Positions 34,470-43,411 of a stretch of 59,636 bases of DNA are shown one piece after another (the stretch's first letter is position 1; each line of letters begins with the position of its first letter). The notes under the pieces are model-generated. The model made no database searches. It was given only the letters and a program-made list of their open reading frames with translations, and was not told where the DNA came from. This DNA is from Lachnospiraceae bacterium (GTDB taxonomy: Bacteria; Bacillota; Clostridia; Lachnospirales; Lachnospiraceae), in the NCBI GenBank assembly GCA_017476665.1, contig JAFUZJ010000018.1, positions 1 through 59,636 of the forward strand, written 5' to 3'. The translations under genes were made by a program, and so were the position numbers.

Positions 34470-36161
34470 ATGGCAAGAGAGATTGCGATTGGTGTTCAGG
34501 ATTTCAGCAATTTGATTGAGAACAATTATTTTTATATTGATAAAACTGCATTTATCAGGGAATGGTGGAATTCCGGAGATGCGGTTACGCTGATCACACG
34601 CCCGCGCAGGTTTGGCAAAACGCTGAACATGAGCATGCTGGAATGCTTTTTTTCCAATAAATATGAGGGCAGGGTCGATCTGTTTGAAGGGCTGGATGTG
34701 TGGAAAGATGAGGAATTCCGTAAAGTGCAGGGAACTTATCCTGTTATCTTTCTGTCTTTTGCAGGGGTAAAGCAGGTGACCTATGAAAAAACAAGGGACC
34801 TTATCAATGAACTGATCACAAAACTGTTTATACAGTATGAGTGGCTTTTCAAAGATGTGCGTTTTACGAAAAAAGATAGGGAGTTCTATGACCAAGTGTC
34901 AAGAGGCATGGATGATGTTGTCGCGTCCATGTCCCTGAACATGCTCTGCGAATGGCTGCATAGGTATTATGGCAAAAAGGCCATAGTCCTATTGGATGAA
35001 TACGACACACCCATGCAGGAAGCCTATATAAACGGCTTCTGGGATGAGCTGGTCGCATATACGAGGGCGCTGTTCAACAATACTTTTAAGACCAATTCGT
35101 CACTGGAGCGGGCGGTTATGACCGGGATCACACGTGTCAGTAAAGAGTCCATTTTTTCTGATTTGAACAACCTTACAGTAGTTACCACTACGTCTGATAG
35201 ATATGCAAAGTCTTTTGGATTTACGGAAACAGAAGTATTTGCTGCCATGGATGAGCAGGGAATACCGGAGTCAGAAAAGGAAAAGGTAAAGTTCTGGTAT
35301 GATGGGTTTACTTTTGGCAAAGTGACGGATATTTACAACCCATGGTCAGTGACGCTGTATCTGGACGAGAGAAAGTATGATACCCACTGGGCAAACACCA
35401 GCGGGAACGGCCTGGTCGGCAAGCTGATCAGGGAAGGTGACAAAGGGATCAAGACGGAATTTGAGAGACTCTTAAATGGAGAATCTATAGAGGCGAAGAT
35501 TGACGAACAGATCATATTTAGCCAACTGGCTGGGAACAGGAATGCAATCTGGAGCTTGCTTCTTGCGTCAGGGTATCTGAAGGTAGCAAACGTTGTGTTC
35601 AGCAGTGCGGGAAAACCGACCTATCGGCTTGCTTTGACCAATTATGAAGTTAAGTGTATGTTTGAAACCATGATTGAAGCATGGTTTGCACAGACAGAGG
35701 ATTTTGGCGAATTTGTATCTGCCATGTTTAAAGGCGACGTAAAAAGTATGAACCGTTACATGAACAAGGTGGCGCTGAACACATTCAGTTACTTTGACGC
35801 TGGCAATAAACCTTCCGAACAGCGGGAACCGGAACGCTTTTATCATGGCTTTGTGCTGGGACTGATCGTAGACAAAGCGGAAGATTATATGGTGAAATCC
35901 AATCGGGAAAGCGGTTATGGCCGGTATGATGTGGTCATGGAGCCGAAAGATACAAAGAATGTGGCAGTCATCATGGAGTTTAAGGTGTTTGACACGGAAG
36001 ATGAGGAGAAAGAGCTTGTGGATACCGCAGCTAACGCCTTAAGGCAGATTGAGGAGAAAAAATATGATGCTGATCTGTTGCAGAGGGGGATACCTTTGGA
36101 AAATATCCTGAAATACGGTTTTGCTTTTGAGGGTGAGAAATGCTTGATCCGGAAGGGATGA
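34470..36161 (+). CDS. AAA-ATPase-like / PD-(D/E)XK nuclease family protein
   Basis: 563 residues of the AAA-ATPase-like plus PDDEXK_9 (DUF1703) family, present in many copies in gut Firmicutes and Bacteroidetes. N-terminal FSNLIENNYFYIDKTAFIREW and RPRRFGKTLNMSML (a Walker A variant), Walker B-like KAIVLLDEYDTPM, then the C-terminal nuclease-like core (GYGRYDVVMEPKDTKNVAVIMEFKVF: D...ExK). The role is not established; mobile or conflict-related functions have been suggested. Start 34470 is chosen for the TGGAGGTGG 8 bases upstream. Not linked to neighbours. Confidence 0.85.
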   Translation: MAREIAIGVQDFSNLIENNYFYIDKTAFIREWWNSGDAVTLITRPRRFGKTLNMSMLECFFSNKYEGRVDLFEGLDVWKDEEFRKVQGTYPVIFLSFAGVKQVTYEKTRDLINELITKLFIQYEWLFKDVRFTKKDREFYDQVSRGMDDVVASMSLNMLCEWLHRYYGKKAIVLLDEYDTPMQEAYINGFWDELVAYTRALFNNTFKTNSSLERAVMTGITRVSKESIFSDLNNLTVVTTTSDRYAKSFGFTETEVFAAMDEQGIPESEKEKVKFWYDGFTFGKVTDIYNPWSVTLYLDERKYDTHWANTSGNGLVGKLIREGDKGIKTEFERLLNGESIEAKIDEQIIFSQLAGNRNAIWSLLLASGYLKVANVVFSSAGKPTYRLALTNYEVKCMFETMIEAWFAQTEDFGEFVSAMFKGDVKSMNRYMNKVALNTFSYFDAGNKPSEQREPERFYHGFVLGLIVDKAEDYMVKSNRESGYGRYDVVMEPKDTKNVAVIMEFKVFDTEDEEKELVDTAANALRQIEEKKYDADLLQRGIPLENILKYGFAFEGEKCLIRKG

Positions 36162-36374
36162 AACTGAATAAACAAGTATTTTCCCGGAGTGGTGCCAATG
36201 TGGTGCTGCTCCGGTTTTTAATGCGGTCAGCCCCATCGACCATGGAAACAGGAACATGAAGAAATAAAATGTGAAATGTATGTAACAAAATCCGGGGGTA
36301 ATCTCGTTATTATTAATAGATGTGGAAATAATGTTTTGGGAACGATTGAACTTTGGTGTGTAAGGTAAACTACA

Positions 36375-36914
36375 ATGATTTTAACAATGACTTTTGATAC
36401 GCCTGCCGACAAAAGCAGGTTTGAGGAAATCTATGAAACCTATAAATTCTTGATGATGAAGGTAGCTTATGGCGTATTACAGGATCGGTTTCTGGCGGAA
36501 GATGCGGTGCACAATGCCTTTGTGAACATTTCTGGGAAAATGGCACAATTAGAAAATATGGATGAAACCGGCATCAAGAGGTATCTGATTGTCGTAACTA
36601 AAAATGCGGCGATTGACATTTGGAGGAAGAGGAAAATACGCAGCGAAAAAGAGGTGGAATTTGATGCGGCAGGGGAGGAAAGGCTGTCAATGACAGGGAC
36701 GGAAAGCAGTGTTGACAATGAGATTCTGGATGCGTTTCAAAGGCTTCCGGATATTTACAGGGATGTATTTCTGCTGAAATATGCGCACTGTCTTGAAAAT
36801 GATCAGATCGCGGGGGCTTTGAAGATTTCTGAGTCAACGGTAAGGCAGAGAATTGCGCGAGGCAAGGTTCTGCTAAAAAAAGAACTGGAAGAATTGAATG
36901 GAAGGGGGAATTAA
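36375..36914 (+). CDS. ECF-type RNA polymerase sigma factor
   Basis: 179 residues. Region 2 (FEEIYETYKFLMMKVAYGVLQDRFLAEDAVHNAFVNI) and region 4 (FQRLPDIYRDVFLLKYAHCLENDQIAGALKISESTVRQRIARGK) are both present, joined by a short linker, as in alternative extracytoplasmic-function sigma factors. Followed 2 bp after its stop by a DUF4367 membrane protein that is probably its anti-sigma partner. The ribosome binding site is weak. Target promoters are unknown. Confidence 0.88.
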   Translation: MILTMTFDTPADKSRFEEIYETYKFLMMKVAYGVLQDRFLAEDAVHNAFVNISGKMAQLENMDETGIKRYLIVVTKNAAIDIWRKRKIRSEKEVEFDAAGEERLSMTGTESSVDNEILDAFQRLPDIYRDVFLLKYAHCLENDQIAGALKISESTVRQRIARGKVLLKKELEELNGRGN

Positions 36915-36916
36915 TC

Positions 36917-37609
36917 ATGGCAAATGAAAACCTTGTAATTACAGATGAATGGCTATATCAGACAATGCCTCTTATCGATCAGGCACTGCTTGAGAAAATA
37001 GAGGGCGAGGTGGACTATGAATATGAGTTTTCGGATCAGTTTGAGAGGAAAATGCGGAAACTTATCGTCAGAGAGAGGAGGCTGAGGTTCTGGTATGGAC
37101 TTTCCGGACGAACCAGAAGGGCAGCGGCAATCGCAGGTATCGTAACGGCTTCCTTATTGCTTGCTACCATGTCGGTGCAGGCATATCGCTCACACTTTTT
37201 TGAGACAATCAAGACCGCATGGGAGGATTCCACGCTGTACACTTACCTGGTTGGTGAAAATGGGGAGAGTGAATCAGATGAATTTCAAGCCATGGTGCCG
37301 AAAGCTATCCCGCAGGGATATAAAATAGTAGAGGAGACAAAAGGGGAGTTAAGGTATTCGCTGCTTTATGAAAACGACAGAAAAGAGATGTTGGACTGGA
37401 ATCAGGAGAAGGTAACGGATGCGTTATCGATTGTCATGGATACAGGGTATGATTGGGAAAGGATTGTGGAAAAAGGCGGAAGGGATGTCACAATCCATGG
37501 ATATTCCGACGGGTACAAGGCAGTTTATTATGAATATGAAACGTATATATTTACAATCTATGCCGATAATGTGGAGATTTCGGATATTTTAGCGATGCTC
37601 CCGGACTGA
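36917..37609 (+). CDS. DUF4367 single-pass membrane protein, likely anti-sigma partner
   Basis: 230 residues. About 65 cytoplasmic residues, one transmembrane helix (AAAIAGIVTASLLLATMSVQAY), then an outside DUF4367 domain (PKAIPQGYKIVEETKGEL ... YEYETYIFTIYADNVEISDILAML). This layout, directly behind an ECF sigma gene and preceded by GGAAGGGGGAAT, matches clostridial sigma/anti-sigma pairs. Its anti-sigma activity is inferred from position and topology. Confidence 0.8.
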   Translation: MANENLVITDEWLYQTMPLIDQALLEKIEGEVDYEYEFSDQFERKMRKLIVRERRLRFWYGLSGRTRRAAAIAGIVTASLLLATMSVQAYRSHFFETIKTAWEDSTLYTYLVGENGESESDEFQAMVPKAIPQGYKIVEETKGELRYSLLYENDRKEMLDWNQEKVTDALSIVMDTGYDWERIVEKGGRDVTIHGYSDGYKAVYYEYETYIFTIYADNVEISDILAMLPD

Positions 37610-37685
37610 AATCAGAAGGATCCAAAAGAAGTTTATGAAGCAGAAAAAATATAAAGTGTATCATAAGATAGGGGGAGGCAGACTC

Positions 37686-38570
37686 ATGGAAGTAAATTCA
37701 ATGGACATCTCGTCATTGCAGAAAATAAGCAGCACAAATGTGGAAAAGGAGTTCATTCGCACATTGGCCGAAAAGGATCAGACGGATCATTCCCGGAAAG
37801 ACAGGGATGTTTTTATCAGGAGCAGCGAGGATGCGTATTCCGGAACCTATCATACAAATGCCGGAAAGAAAACAAAATATTTATCGGCTGAAATTCTTGC
37901 GCTTGTCAACGGCGAGATAAACGGTCAGCATACGATAGGGGACGTACATTACCTGAAAAACGGTATGTCTTTTACTTCTGACCAGATACCCCCGATCAAT
38001 ACATGCAAGTTAGAGGAAGTGAAAGCGGAAAATAATTGTATGGATTTTGGGAGAAACCGCTATTTCAAATATGTATCCAAGGACGGTAAAGAGCATCCGT
38101 TATATACCAATGAGGAAGGGATAGGTTCGCTTTATTCCGAGTATTTACGGGGGGCTCCTTATGACGGGACGCTGCAGAGATATGCAAGGTTTTGGATGTA
38201 TGTTGGTACTGCCAGGGAAGATTTAGTATATATTGGAGAGACTTTTCCCAAGTCGGAGATCAAGAGTTATTTGGAGGAAGCAGGAATACAGCCGGGTTTT
38301 TTTACGATAAAAATGGGTGACACGGAAACCACGAGATTTTACTCTACAGGGGAAAATACAGGTTATCTATTTACAAAGAAACATTATGATGAGAAGTATG
38401 ACAGCCTTACCAAAACAGGGGAACTGCTCTACAAGCATAAGCCGGGCAGTGTGTTTAAGTTTCAGGGAAAGGAATATGTGCTAAGTGAAAATCATACTCT
38501 GGATATACCTTATGGAGTGGATATTTTTTCAAATGAAGGAATGGAATACCCAAGTCTTGAAGAAAATTGA
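37686..38570 (+). CDS. Hypothetical protein
   Basis: 294 residues, start at MEVNSMDISSLQKIS behind AGGGGGAGGCAG. No signal peptide or membrane segment. It is mixed alpha/beta with many Tyr, Lys and Glu residues, and the block RYARFWMYVGTAREDLVYIGETF near the middle is the most distinctive part. I do not recognise a family. It follows the sigma/DUF4367 pair by 76 bp in the same direction and may be cotranscribed with it. Confidence 0.65.
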   Translation: MEVNSMDISSLQKISSTNVEKEFIRTLAEKDQTDHSRKDRDVFIRSSEDAYSGTYHTNAGKKTKYLSAEILALVNGEINGQHTIGDVHYLKNGMSFTSDQIPPINTCKLEEVKAENNCMDFGRNRYFKYVSKDGKEHPLYTNEEGIGSLYSEYLRGAPYDGTLQRYARFWMYVGTAREDLVYIGETFPKSEIKSYLEEAGIQPGFFTIKMGDTETTRFYSTGENTGYLFTKKHYDEKYDSLTKTGELLYKHKPGSVFKFQGKEYVLSENHTLDIPYGVDIFSNEGMEYPSLEEN

Positions 38571-38740
38571 GATATGATAACCCTGATTATGCATAGTGTT
38601 CATTTATGAAGAAATCGTTACTGCCCGGACGGGCGAAAAGGTTACAATAAGTAAAAGAATAGAAATGGATGGTATATTGACGAAAAAGCTTCCATAGAAA
38701 AATTTTAATGCGTATCAAATGAGCTAAGGAGGGAGATGGA

Positions 38741-39736
38741 ATGAAGGTAAACAACATGACAATTTTCATGGGGGACGAGACGGCAAGAGCACGGCATGGG
38801 GCGCTTGTGGCGCAGGAGAATAGCGGAGCGAAGTCTGTCGGACCAGGGGCTGCGAAATCTGGCGCGAAGTCGGTGGATGCCAGCGGCTTAAAGGCGGCTT
38901 CTGATCCTGTGGCGCAGAAGAAAGCACAGGCACAGAAACAGGCGTTAAGGCTGGTGGGAGATGTGTTTGCGAACGATAGGAAGGTGGACCAGGATCTGGA
39001 GGGCAGGCGCGAGAGAATCAGACAGTTGCAGCAGGAAAACGGCGAGTACAGGCGCTCCATACAGGATATCGAGAATAACCGGGAGGAGTTTCGCAAGAAC
39101 AGCGGTGTTGCGGCGGACAGCGAAGAGGAGAGGGAGCTGCGGCTTTTGGCAAAGGAGAAGGAGGCGGGCTTTGCCGGTTCTTCGGTGCATCTTACGGACG
39201 AGGAGTGCAAGGAGATCGCGGGGATAAAGGACAGAGGGCTTACCCAGTATCAGCAGGATTCCCTTGCGATGAAAGAGGATGAGCGGTATTTTGCGGAGTC
39301 GATTCATAAATCCAAGCAGGAGATTGAGACAGAGAATGCCATCATTGCAAGGACGAAAATGGAGCAGCTTAAGTCCCACGCCATGGCGGATGCGCAAAAA
39401 GAGGCGGAGCAGATTATGAAGAAGGCCTCTGAAGATATCGTGAACCTGCTTGTGGGAGAGGCGAAGGATCATATCGAGGAAGAACTGGAAGAGAAGAAGG
39501 AGGCTGCAAAAGAGGAAGCAGAGAAACGGGAGGAAATTCAGGAGAAGATTGATACTGCAAAGGAGCGGAAGAAGGAGCAGGAGGAACTTACAGAAGATAT
39601 TCTGGAGGCAACCCAAGGGCAGATATCCGGAGCGTCCGGCATGAATGAGGCACAGCAGGAGATTAAAGACATGATGAATAAAATGAAGCTCATCGAGGAG
39701 GATGTTAAGGGCGCTGCGGTGGATCAAAACGTGTGA
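38741..39736 (+). CDS. Coiled-coil hypothetical protein
   Basis: 331 residues, Ala/Glu/Lys/Gln-rich and almost wholly helical after an N-terminal disordered stretch (SGAKSVGPGAAKSGAKSVDASG). Long coiled-coil segments cover about 75-140 and 185-300 (for example EEELEEKKEAAKEEAEKREE). The opening MKVNNMTIFMGDE resembles the MEVNSMDIS start of the preceding gene. Strong ribosome binding site (AAGGAGGGAG). Function unknown; no signal peptide. Confidence 0.7.
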   Translation: MKVNNMTIFMGDETARARHGALVAQENSGAKSVGPGAAKSGAKSVDASGLKAASDPVAQKKAQAQKQALRLVGDVFANDRKVDQDLEGRRERIRQLQQENGEYRRSIQDIENNREEFRKNSGVAADSEEERELRLLAKEKEAGFAGSSVHLTDEECKEIAGIKDRGLTQYQQDSLAMKEDERYFAESIHKSKQEIETENAIIARTKMEQLKSHAMADAQKEAEQIMKKASEDIVNLLVGEAKDHIEEELEEKKEAAKEEAEKREEIQEKIDTAKERKKEQEELTEDILEATQGQISGASGMNEAQQEIKDMMNKMKLIEEDVKGAAVDQNV

Positions 39737-39780
39737 GAGGAGCGCCGGATAGGAATGCTTTCATTTGCTGCCTCCTTTTA

Positions 39781-40419
39781 CTATTCCTCACTCATTACTG
39801 CGCTCAATAGTATAAGACCTTCATAACATATGTCTTCACCCTTTGGTATGCTGTCAAAAAAATTTGATTTTTCCATCGCTTTCATCTGGCTTTCCGGCAG
39901 ATGCTCGATTACATAAAGCGAATTGCAATATACCGAAAACTGGATTCTGAACATATTGCGCTGTTCATCGGTTGCGTTCGGGAACTGTTTGATCAGAACA
40001 CTTTTCAGTGTCTCTTGATATGGAGCCGTCTCTTCCACAAATTTTTTCCAGTTATCATCACTGTATTCATGTCTCCACACGGGCAGTTGAAGTGAAAGTA
40101 GTTTCAGAAGAAGCTGTCTCTCCCATAATATAGAGGCAAGTTTGCGGCAAAACCTTTCTCTTGCCATTTTTCGTTTCAGAAAAATTTGAAGATCATCGTT
40201 TAGTTCTTCGTACTCCTGGATCATGAGGTCTGTGAAGACATTCTCTTTCTTTTCATAATAGTGATACATAGACGGACGAGAGATTGATGTTTGCTCAGCA
40301 ATCGTTGCCAGAGTGATCGCATCATAATCTATCGTCATAAGCTGTTTTCTTGCCGCATTCAAAATCTCGTTCTTCCTTGCGGCGAGTTCTTCATCTGTGC
40401 GTGCTCTTAATTTTCCCAT
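39781..40419 (-). CDS. TetR family repressor
   Basis: 212 residues. The N-terminal HTH is typical (RKNEILNAARKQLMTIDYDAITLATIAEQTSISRPSMYHYYEKKENVFTDLM), followed by a variable helical ligand-binding region. Start 40419 (MGKLRART) follows GCGGAGGTCAT. Divergent from the FMN reductase-hydrolase pair with a 13 bp inverted repeat in the gap, so it very likely controls both itself and that operon. Inducer unknown. Confidence 0.88.
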   Translation of the reverse strand: MGKLRARTDEELAARKNEILNAARKQLMTIDYDAITLATIAEQTSISRPSMYHYYEKKENVFTDLMIQEYEELNDDLQIFLKRKMARERFCRKLASILWERQLLLKLLSLQLPVWRHEYSDDNWKKFVEETAPYQETLKSVLIKQFPNATDEQRNMFRIQFSVYCNSLYVIEHLPESQMKAMEKSNFFDSIPKGEDICYEGLILLSAVMSEE

Positions 40420-40451
40420 TCTATGACCTCCGCAGGATTCTTTCTCGTTCA

Positions 40452-40538
40452 AATATATCATATAACGGACTTTTTGTCAACTTATAACAAACAATGTGTC
40501 GGTACGGTATTGACAAATTGTTTGTTATATGCTATGCT
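40452..40538. promoter_or_regulatory. TetR operator and divergent promoters
   Basis: Perfect inverted repeat: TATAACAAACAAT (40483-40495) and ATTGTTTGTTATA (40517-40529). Plus promoter TTGACA (40510-40515), 17 bp, TATGCT (40533-40538); the right arm lies inside its spacer. Minus promoter TTGACA (40480-40475), 17 bp, TATATT (40457-40452); the left arm sits just upstream of its -35. Binding would block both. Confidence 0.75.
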
Positions 40539-40567
40539 CACTTTAAACTTTTTAAGGAGGGTTTGAG

Positions 40568-41191
40568 ATGGCAAAGATCTTATTCATCAACGGCAGCCCG
40601 AATGAAAATGGCTGTGTTTCAACCGCTATGGATGAAGTGATCCATTTATTAAATGAGAACGGCATTGAAACGGAGAAACTTTGGCTGGGGAAAAAGGCGA
40701 TGCCGGATTGCATGGCTTGTATGAAATGTCAGGAAACCGGTAAATGCGTTTTTCAAGATCAGGTGAATGAAATTGGTTCGCGCATTGATGAGTTTGATGG
40801 AATCGTTGTAGGTTCTCCTGTTTATTACGGCGGACCGAACGGCCGTCTCACATCCTTTCTCGACCGCCTGTTCTTCAGCGTACCTGATGACAAGTTTAAC
40901 GGAAAGCTCGGTGCAGCAATCGTCTCTTGCAGGAGAGGCGGTGCCTCAGCTGCGTTTGAACGCCTCAATCAGTATTTTCTGATGGAAAATATGCACGTTG
41001 TCAGTTCACAGTATTGGAATCAGGTGCATGGCTTTTCAGCAGAGGATGTTAAGAAGGATGAGGAAGGTCTTCAGACAATGCGAACGCTGGCAAGGAACAT
41101 TGTGTGGCTCTTAACATCAATTGAAAAAGCCCAAAATGCCGGGCTTTGTGCTCCGCAGCATGAAACGAAGACATTTACAAATTTTATCTGA
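40568..41191 (+). CDS. NAD(P)H-dependent FMN reductase family protein
   Basis: 207 residues of the flavodoxin-like fold: LFINGSPNENGCVSTAMDEV binds FMN phosphate, then a CMACMKCQETGKC cysteine cluster typical of iron-sulfur or zinc-type clostridial members, and GSPVYYGGPNGRLTSFLDR, a conserved flavin contact. Likely reduces quinones, flavins or xenobiotic electrophiles with NAD(P)H. Ribosome binding site AAGGAGGGTTTGAG. First gene of the TetR-controlled operon. Confidence 0.85.
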   Translation: MAKILFINGSPNENGCVSTAMDEVIHLLNENGIETEKLWLGKKAMPDCMACMKCQETGKCVFQDQVNEIGSRIDEFDGIVVGSPVYYGGPNGRLTSFLDRLFFSVPDDKFNGKLGAAIVSCRRGGASAAFERLNQYFLMENMHVVSSQYWNQVHGFSAEDVKKDEEGLQTMRTLARNIVWLLTSIEKAQNAGLCAPQHETKTFTNFI

Positions 41192-41207
41192 AGAAAGGAA
41201 TTATATT

Positions 41208-42107
41208 ATGGAACATGTTACTTTTAAAAACTTTGAGACTGTAATGAGCGGGAACCTTTTTTTGCCCGATGACTTTGACGCATCTAAAAAGTATAAAGCA
41301 CTGACCGTCGTTCATCCGGGCGGCGGAGTGAAGGAGCAGGTTTCCGGTTTGTACGCAGAGGAGATGTCTAAGCAGGGCTATATCGCGCTGGCCTTTGATG
41401 CTTCTCATCAGGGCGAGAGTGGGGGTGAACCCCGGTATCTGGAAAACCCCTATGAGCGCGTGAACGATGTGCGAGCGTCCGTAGACTATCTCGCGAGCCT
41501 GCCCTATGTGGATGAGAACCGGATCGGCTGTATCGGCATCTGCGCCGGAGGTGGGTATTCAGTGAATGCGGCGTGCTCGGAACATCGTATCCGCGCCATC
41601 GCCACTGTCAGTGCGATGGATGTAGGCGATTCCTACCGGCAATCCTATCCCTATGATGCTGTTGACAAGGCGCTTTTGGAGGCCGGAAAGCAGCGTTCTG
41701 AACTGTATGCCGGAAAGGATGCACGCTATATTCACTACATTCCCGATACTCTGGAGGAGGCTGAGGCTACCCATTCTGCTATGATCCTGGGAGCTTATGA
41801 TTATTACAAAACGCCCCGTGCCCAGCATCCAAATTCCAAGAATATTCTGTTGGAGATCAGTCTGGACTATCTGCTTTCTTTTAACGCGTTTGAACCCGTG
41901 CCGTATCTCCTGACACAGCCCCTTTTAATGATCGCAGGTACCGAGGCGGAAACCCGTCACTACAGCGAAAACGCTGTGGGACTTGCCAAGGGAAAGAAGG
42001 AACTGTTCCTGCTGGAAGGTGCGGATCATATGGATCTGTATGACAATCGAAAGTATATCCCCTTAGCTGTAGCTAAACTGGTCAGCTTCTTTAGAGAAAA
42101 CCTATAA
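41208..42107 (+). CDS. Alpha/beta hydrolase, dienelactone-hydrolase-like with Cys nucleophile
   Basis: 299 residues. The hydrolase fold is visible in LTVVHPGGGVKEQVSGLYAE, the nucleophile elbow GCIGICAGGGYS and the late His in GADHMDLYD. The elbow has Cys where most alpha/beta hydrolases have Ser (G-x-C-x-G), as in dienelactone hydrolase. Starts 16 bp after the FMN reductase with AGAAAGGAAT upstream; both are under the same operator. Substrate unknown; a role in detoxifying quinone-like or lactone compounds is inferred. Confidence 0.8.
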   Translation: MEHVTFKNFETVMSGNLFLPDDFDASKKYKALTVVHPGGGVKEQVSGLYAEEMSKQGYIALAFDASHQGESGGEPRYLENPYERVNDVRASVDYLASLPYVDENRIGCIGICAGGGYSVNAACSEHRIRAIATVSAMDVGDSYRQSYPYDAVDKALLEAGKQRSELYAGKDARYIHYIPDTLEEAEATHSAMILGAYDYYKTPRAQHPNSKNILLEISLDYLLSFNAFEPVPYLLTQPLLMIAGTEAETRHYSENAVGLAKGKKELFLLEGADHMDLYDNRKYIPLAVAKLVSFFRENL

Positions 42108-42128
42108 TCTGAGTATGGAGGTAACAAA

Positions 42129-42282
42129 ATGAACGAGATCAAATTTGCGCAGGTAACCGCATCTGCAGTACAAGTATCTCTTCAATTATGATCCGAAAAA
42201 TACCTTTGACGTGGCGGCATATCTGAAGCAAAAACTGAAGGTGAACCCGGAGGATAAGTTTGAGGCTTATGAAATAGAGTGA
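42129..42282 (+). pseudogene. Truncated gene fragment behind the hydrolase
   Basis: A good ribosome binding site (GGAGGTAACAAA) and ATG 42129 give only about 20 codons (MNEIKFAQVTASAVQVS...) before a stop. A different frame, 42172-42282, encodes KYLFNYDPKNTFDVAAYLKQ...EAYEIE and ends properly. They look like the two ends of a gene with an internal deletion or frameshift. Family not recognised. Formerly the third gene of the TetR operon. Confidence 0.45.
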
Positions 42283-42317
42283 GAAAAAAGTACGGGGAAT
42301 TGCTGTCCATAGTGATA

Positions 42318-42346
42318 TTGAAACTATTTCCGGCTTGCGGTAGAAT
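42318..42346 (+). promoter_or_regulatory. Promoter of the 42.4 kb gene cluster
   Basis: TTGAAA (42318-42323), exactly 17 bp, TAGAAT (42341-42346), about 86 bp before the next start. Confidence 0.6.
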
Positions 42347-42431
42347 ATATAAACGAAAGACCTAATTCCCGGCTATGTCGGAGGACGGACGACCTATTTT
42401 GTTAATGAATGATGATTGGGCATAAGGATTG

Positions 42432-42971
42432 ATGAAAAGCCGATGGAATACGGGTGCAGAGGGCGGGCATGGTATGAAAAAAGGACAGCGGAAAGTGATT
42501 TTGCCAAAAACTGCACAGATAGCTTTGATTTTGGCGCTGGCAGCATTGTGTGTATTGGTGTTTATGTGGCCTATTGTGGGGGAGAGCTTTGGGTATACGA
42601 CAAAGAAGGTGAAGGTGCATTATGTGGCGGAGATTCCGTTTGAGGCGTCCGGGCAGTATGTGGAGTATGTGATGAATACGGCGCCGCGGCTTGATTTTAT
42701 GAAAGCGGAGGATAGACAGAAACTGCAGAAAATTTTTGAGAAGGCGCAGCTTGGTGAGGCGGAAATCGCCGAGATCAATGCGAAACTGGATGAACTGCCG
42801 GAGGACGCTTGGATATATTACAGCGTGGGGTGGAAGTTGAAGTACATCTATTATACGGATAGTCCGGGAAGTTATGGCTGGAACGGATTTTATGAGATTG
42901 GAGATGGCAATGCGGTGTATCTGTACTGGGGGGAGGAGGAAATCGGGTGGCCGATCGATGGGTATATTTGA
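42432..42971 (+). CDS. Single-pass membrane-anchored hypothetical protein
   Basis: 179 residues if started at 42432 (AAGG five bases upstream); an alternative ATG at 42474 gives MKKGQRKVILPKTAQ and may be the true start. One transmembrane helix (TAQIALILALAALCVLVFMWPIV), then an outside domain with many Tyr and Glu and a Trp/Gly-rich end (SPGSYGWNGFYEIGDGNAVYLYWGEEE). No family recognised. Overlaps the next, broken gene by 25 bp. Confidence 0.55.
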   Translation: MKSRWNTGAEGGHGMKKGQRKVILPKTAQIALILALAALCVLVFMWPIVGESFGYTTKKVKVHYVAEIPFEASGQYVEYVMNTAPRLDFMKAEDRQKLQKIFEKAQLGEAEIAEINAKLDELPEDAWIYYSVGWKLKYIYYTDSPGSYGWNGFYEIGDGNAVYLYWGEEEIGWPIDGYI

Positions 42972-43411
42972 GTGGGATACTGGGCGGAGGTCTTCTGTTC
43001 GTGGTTTTGGCGGTTGTGGTTTGGATGAATTATGCGCCTGTTGTTGCGTATCCTTATGCGAATCTGGAAGGGATCACGATCGGATATTTTGATGAAAAGA
43101 AAGGAACGTATCAGGAGATTTTGGTTGAGGAGGACGGGGAAAGGAGGCGCATTTATGATGTGTTGAAACGTGCCAGATTGATGAGAGTGAATAGAGGTCC
43201 CGGGGACAATAATGGTTAGGATGGCTGGAGTATTGGGTTGCGGTTTCGGGACGGGACAGAGTGGTATGATTCGGGTGTCTGGGGCGTGGAGTATGGGTGC
43301 CGGAAGTATATCAGGAATAAAAGGGATAACAGTGTAGAAGGAGTAGTGATCATTTCCAGTGAGGAGTTGTTTGATGTGGTGGAGGAATATTTGAATATAG
43401 GCAGGGAATGA
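42947..43411 (+). pseudogene. Membrane protein interrupted by an in-frame TAG
   Basis: The frame starting at 42947 (MADRWVYLSGILGGGLLFVVLAVVVW, one membrane helix) stops at TAG 43217-43219 in ...RGPGDNNG. The same frame continues open for 63 more codons (DGWSIGLRFRDGTEWYDSG ... ELFDVVEEYLNIGRE) to TGA 43409-43411, with sensible composition. A single nonsense mutation therefore splits a protein of about 154 residues. Function unknown. Confidence 0.6.
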
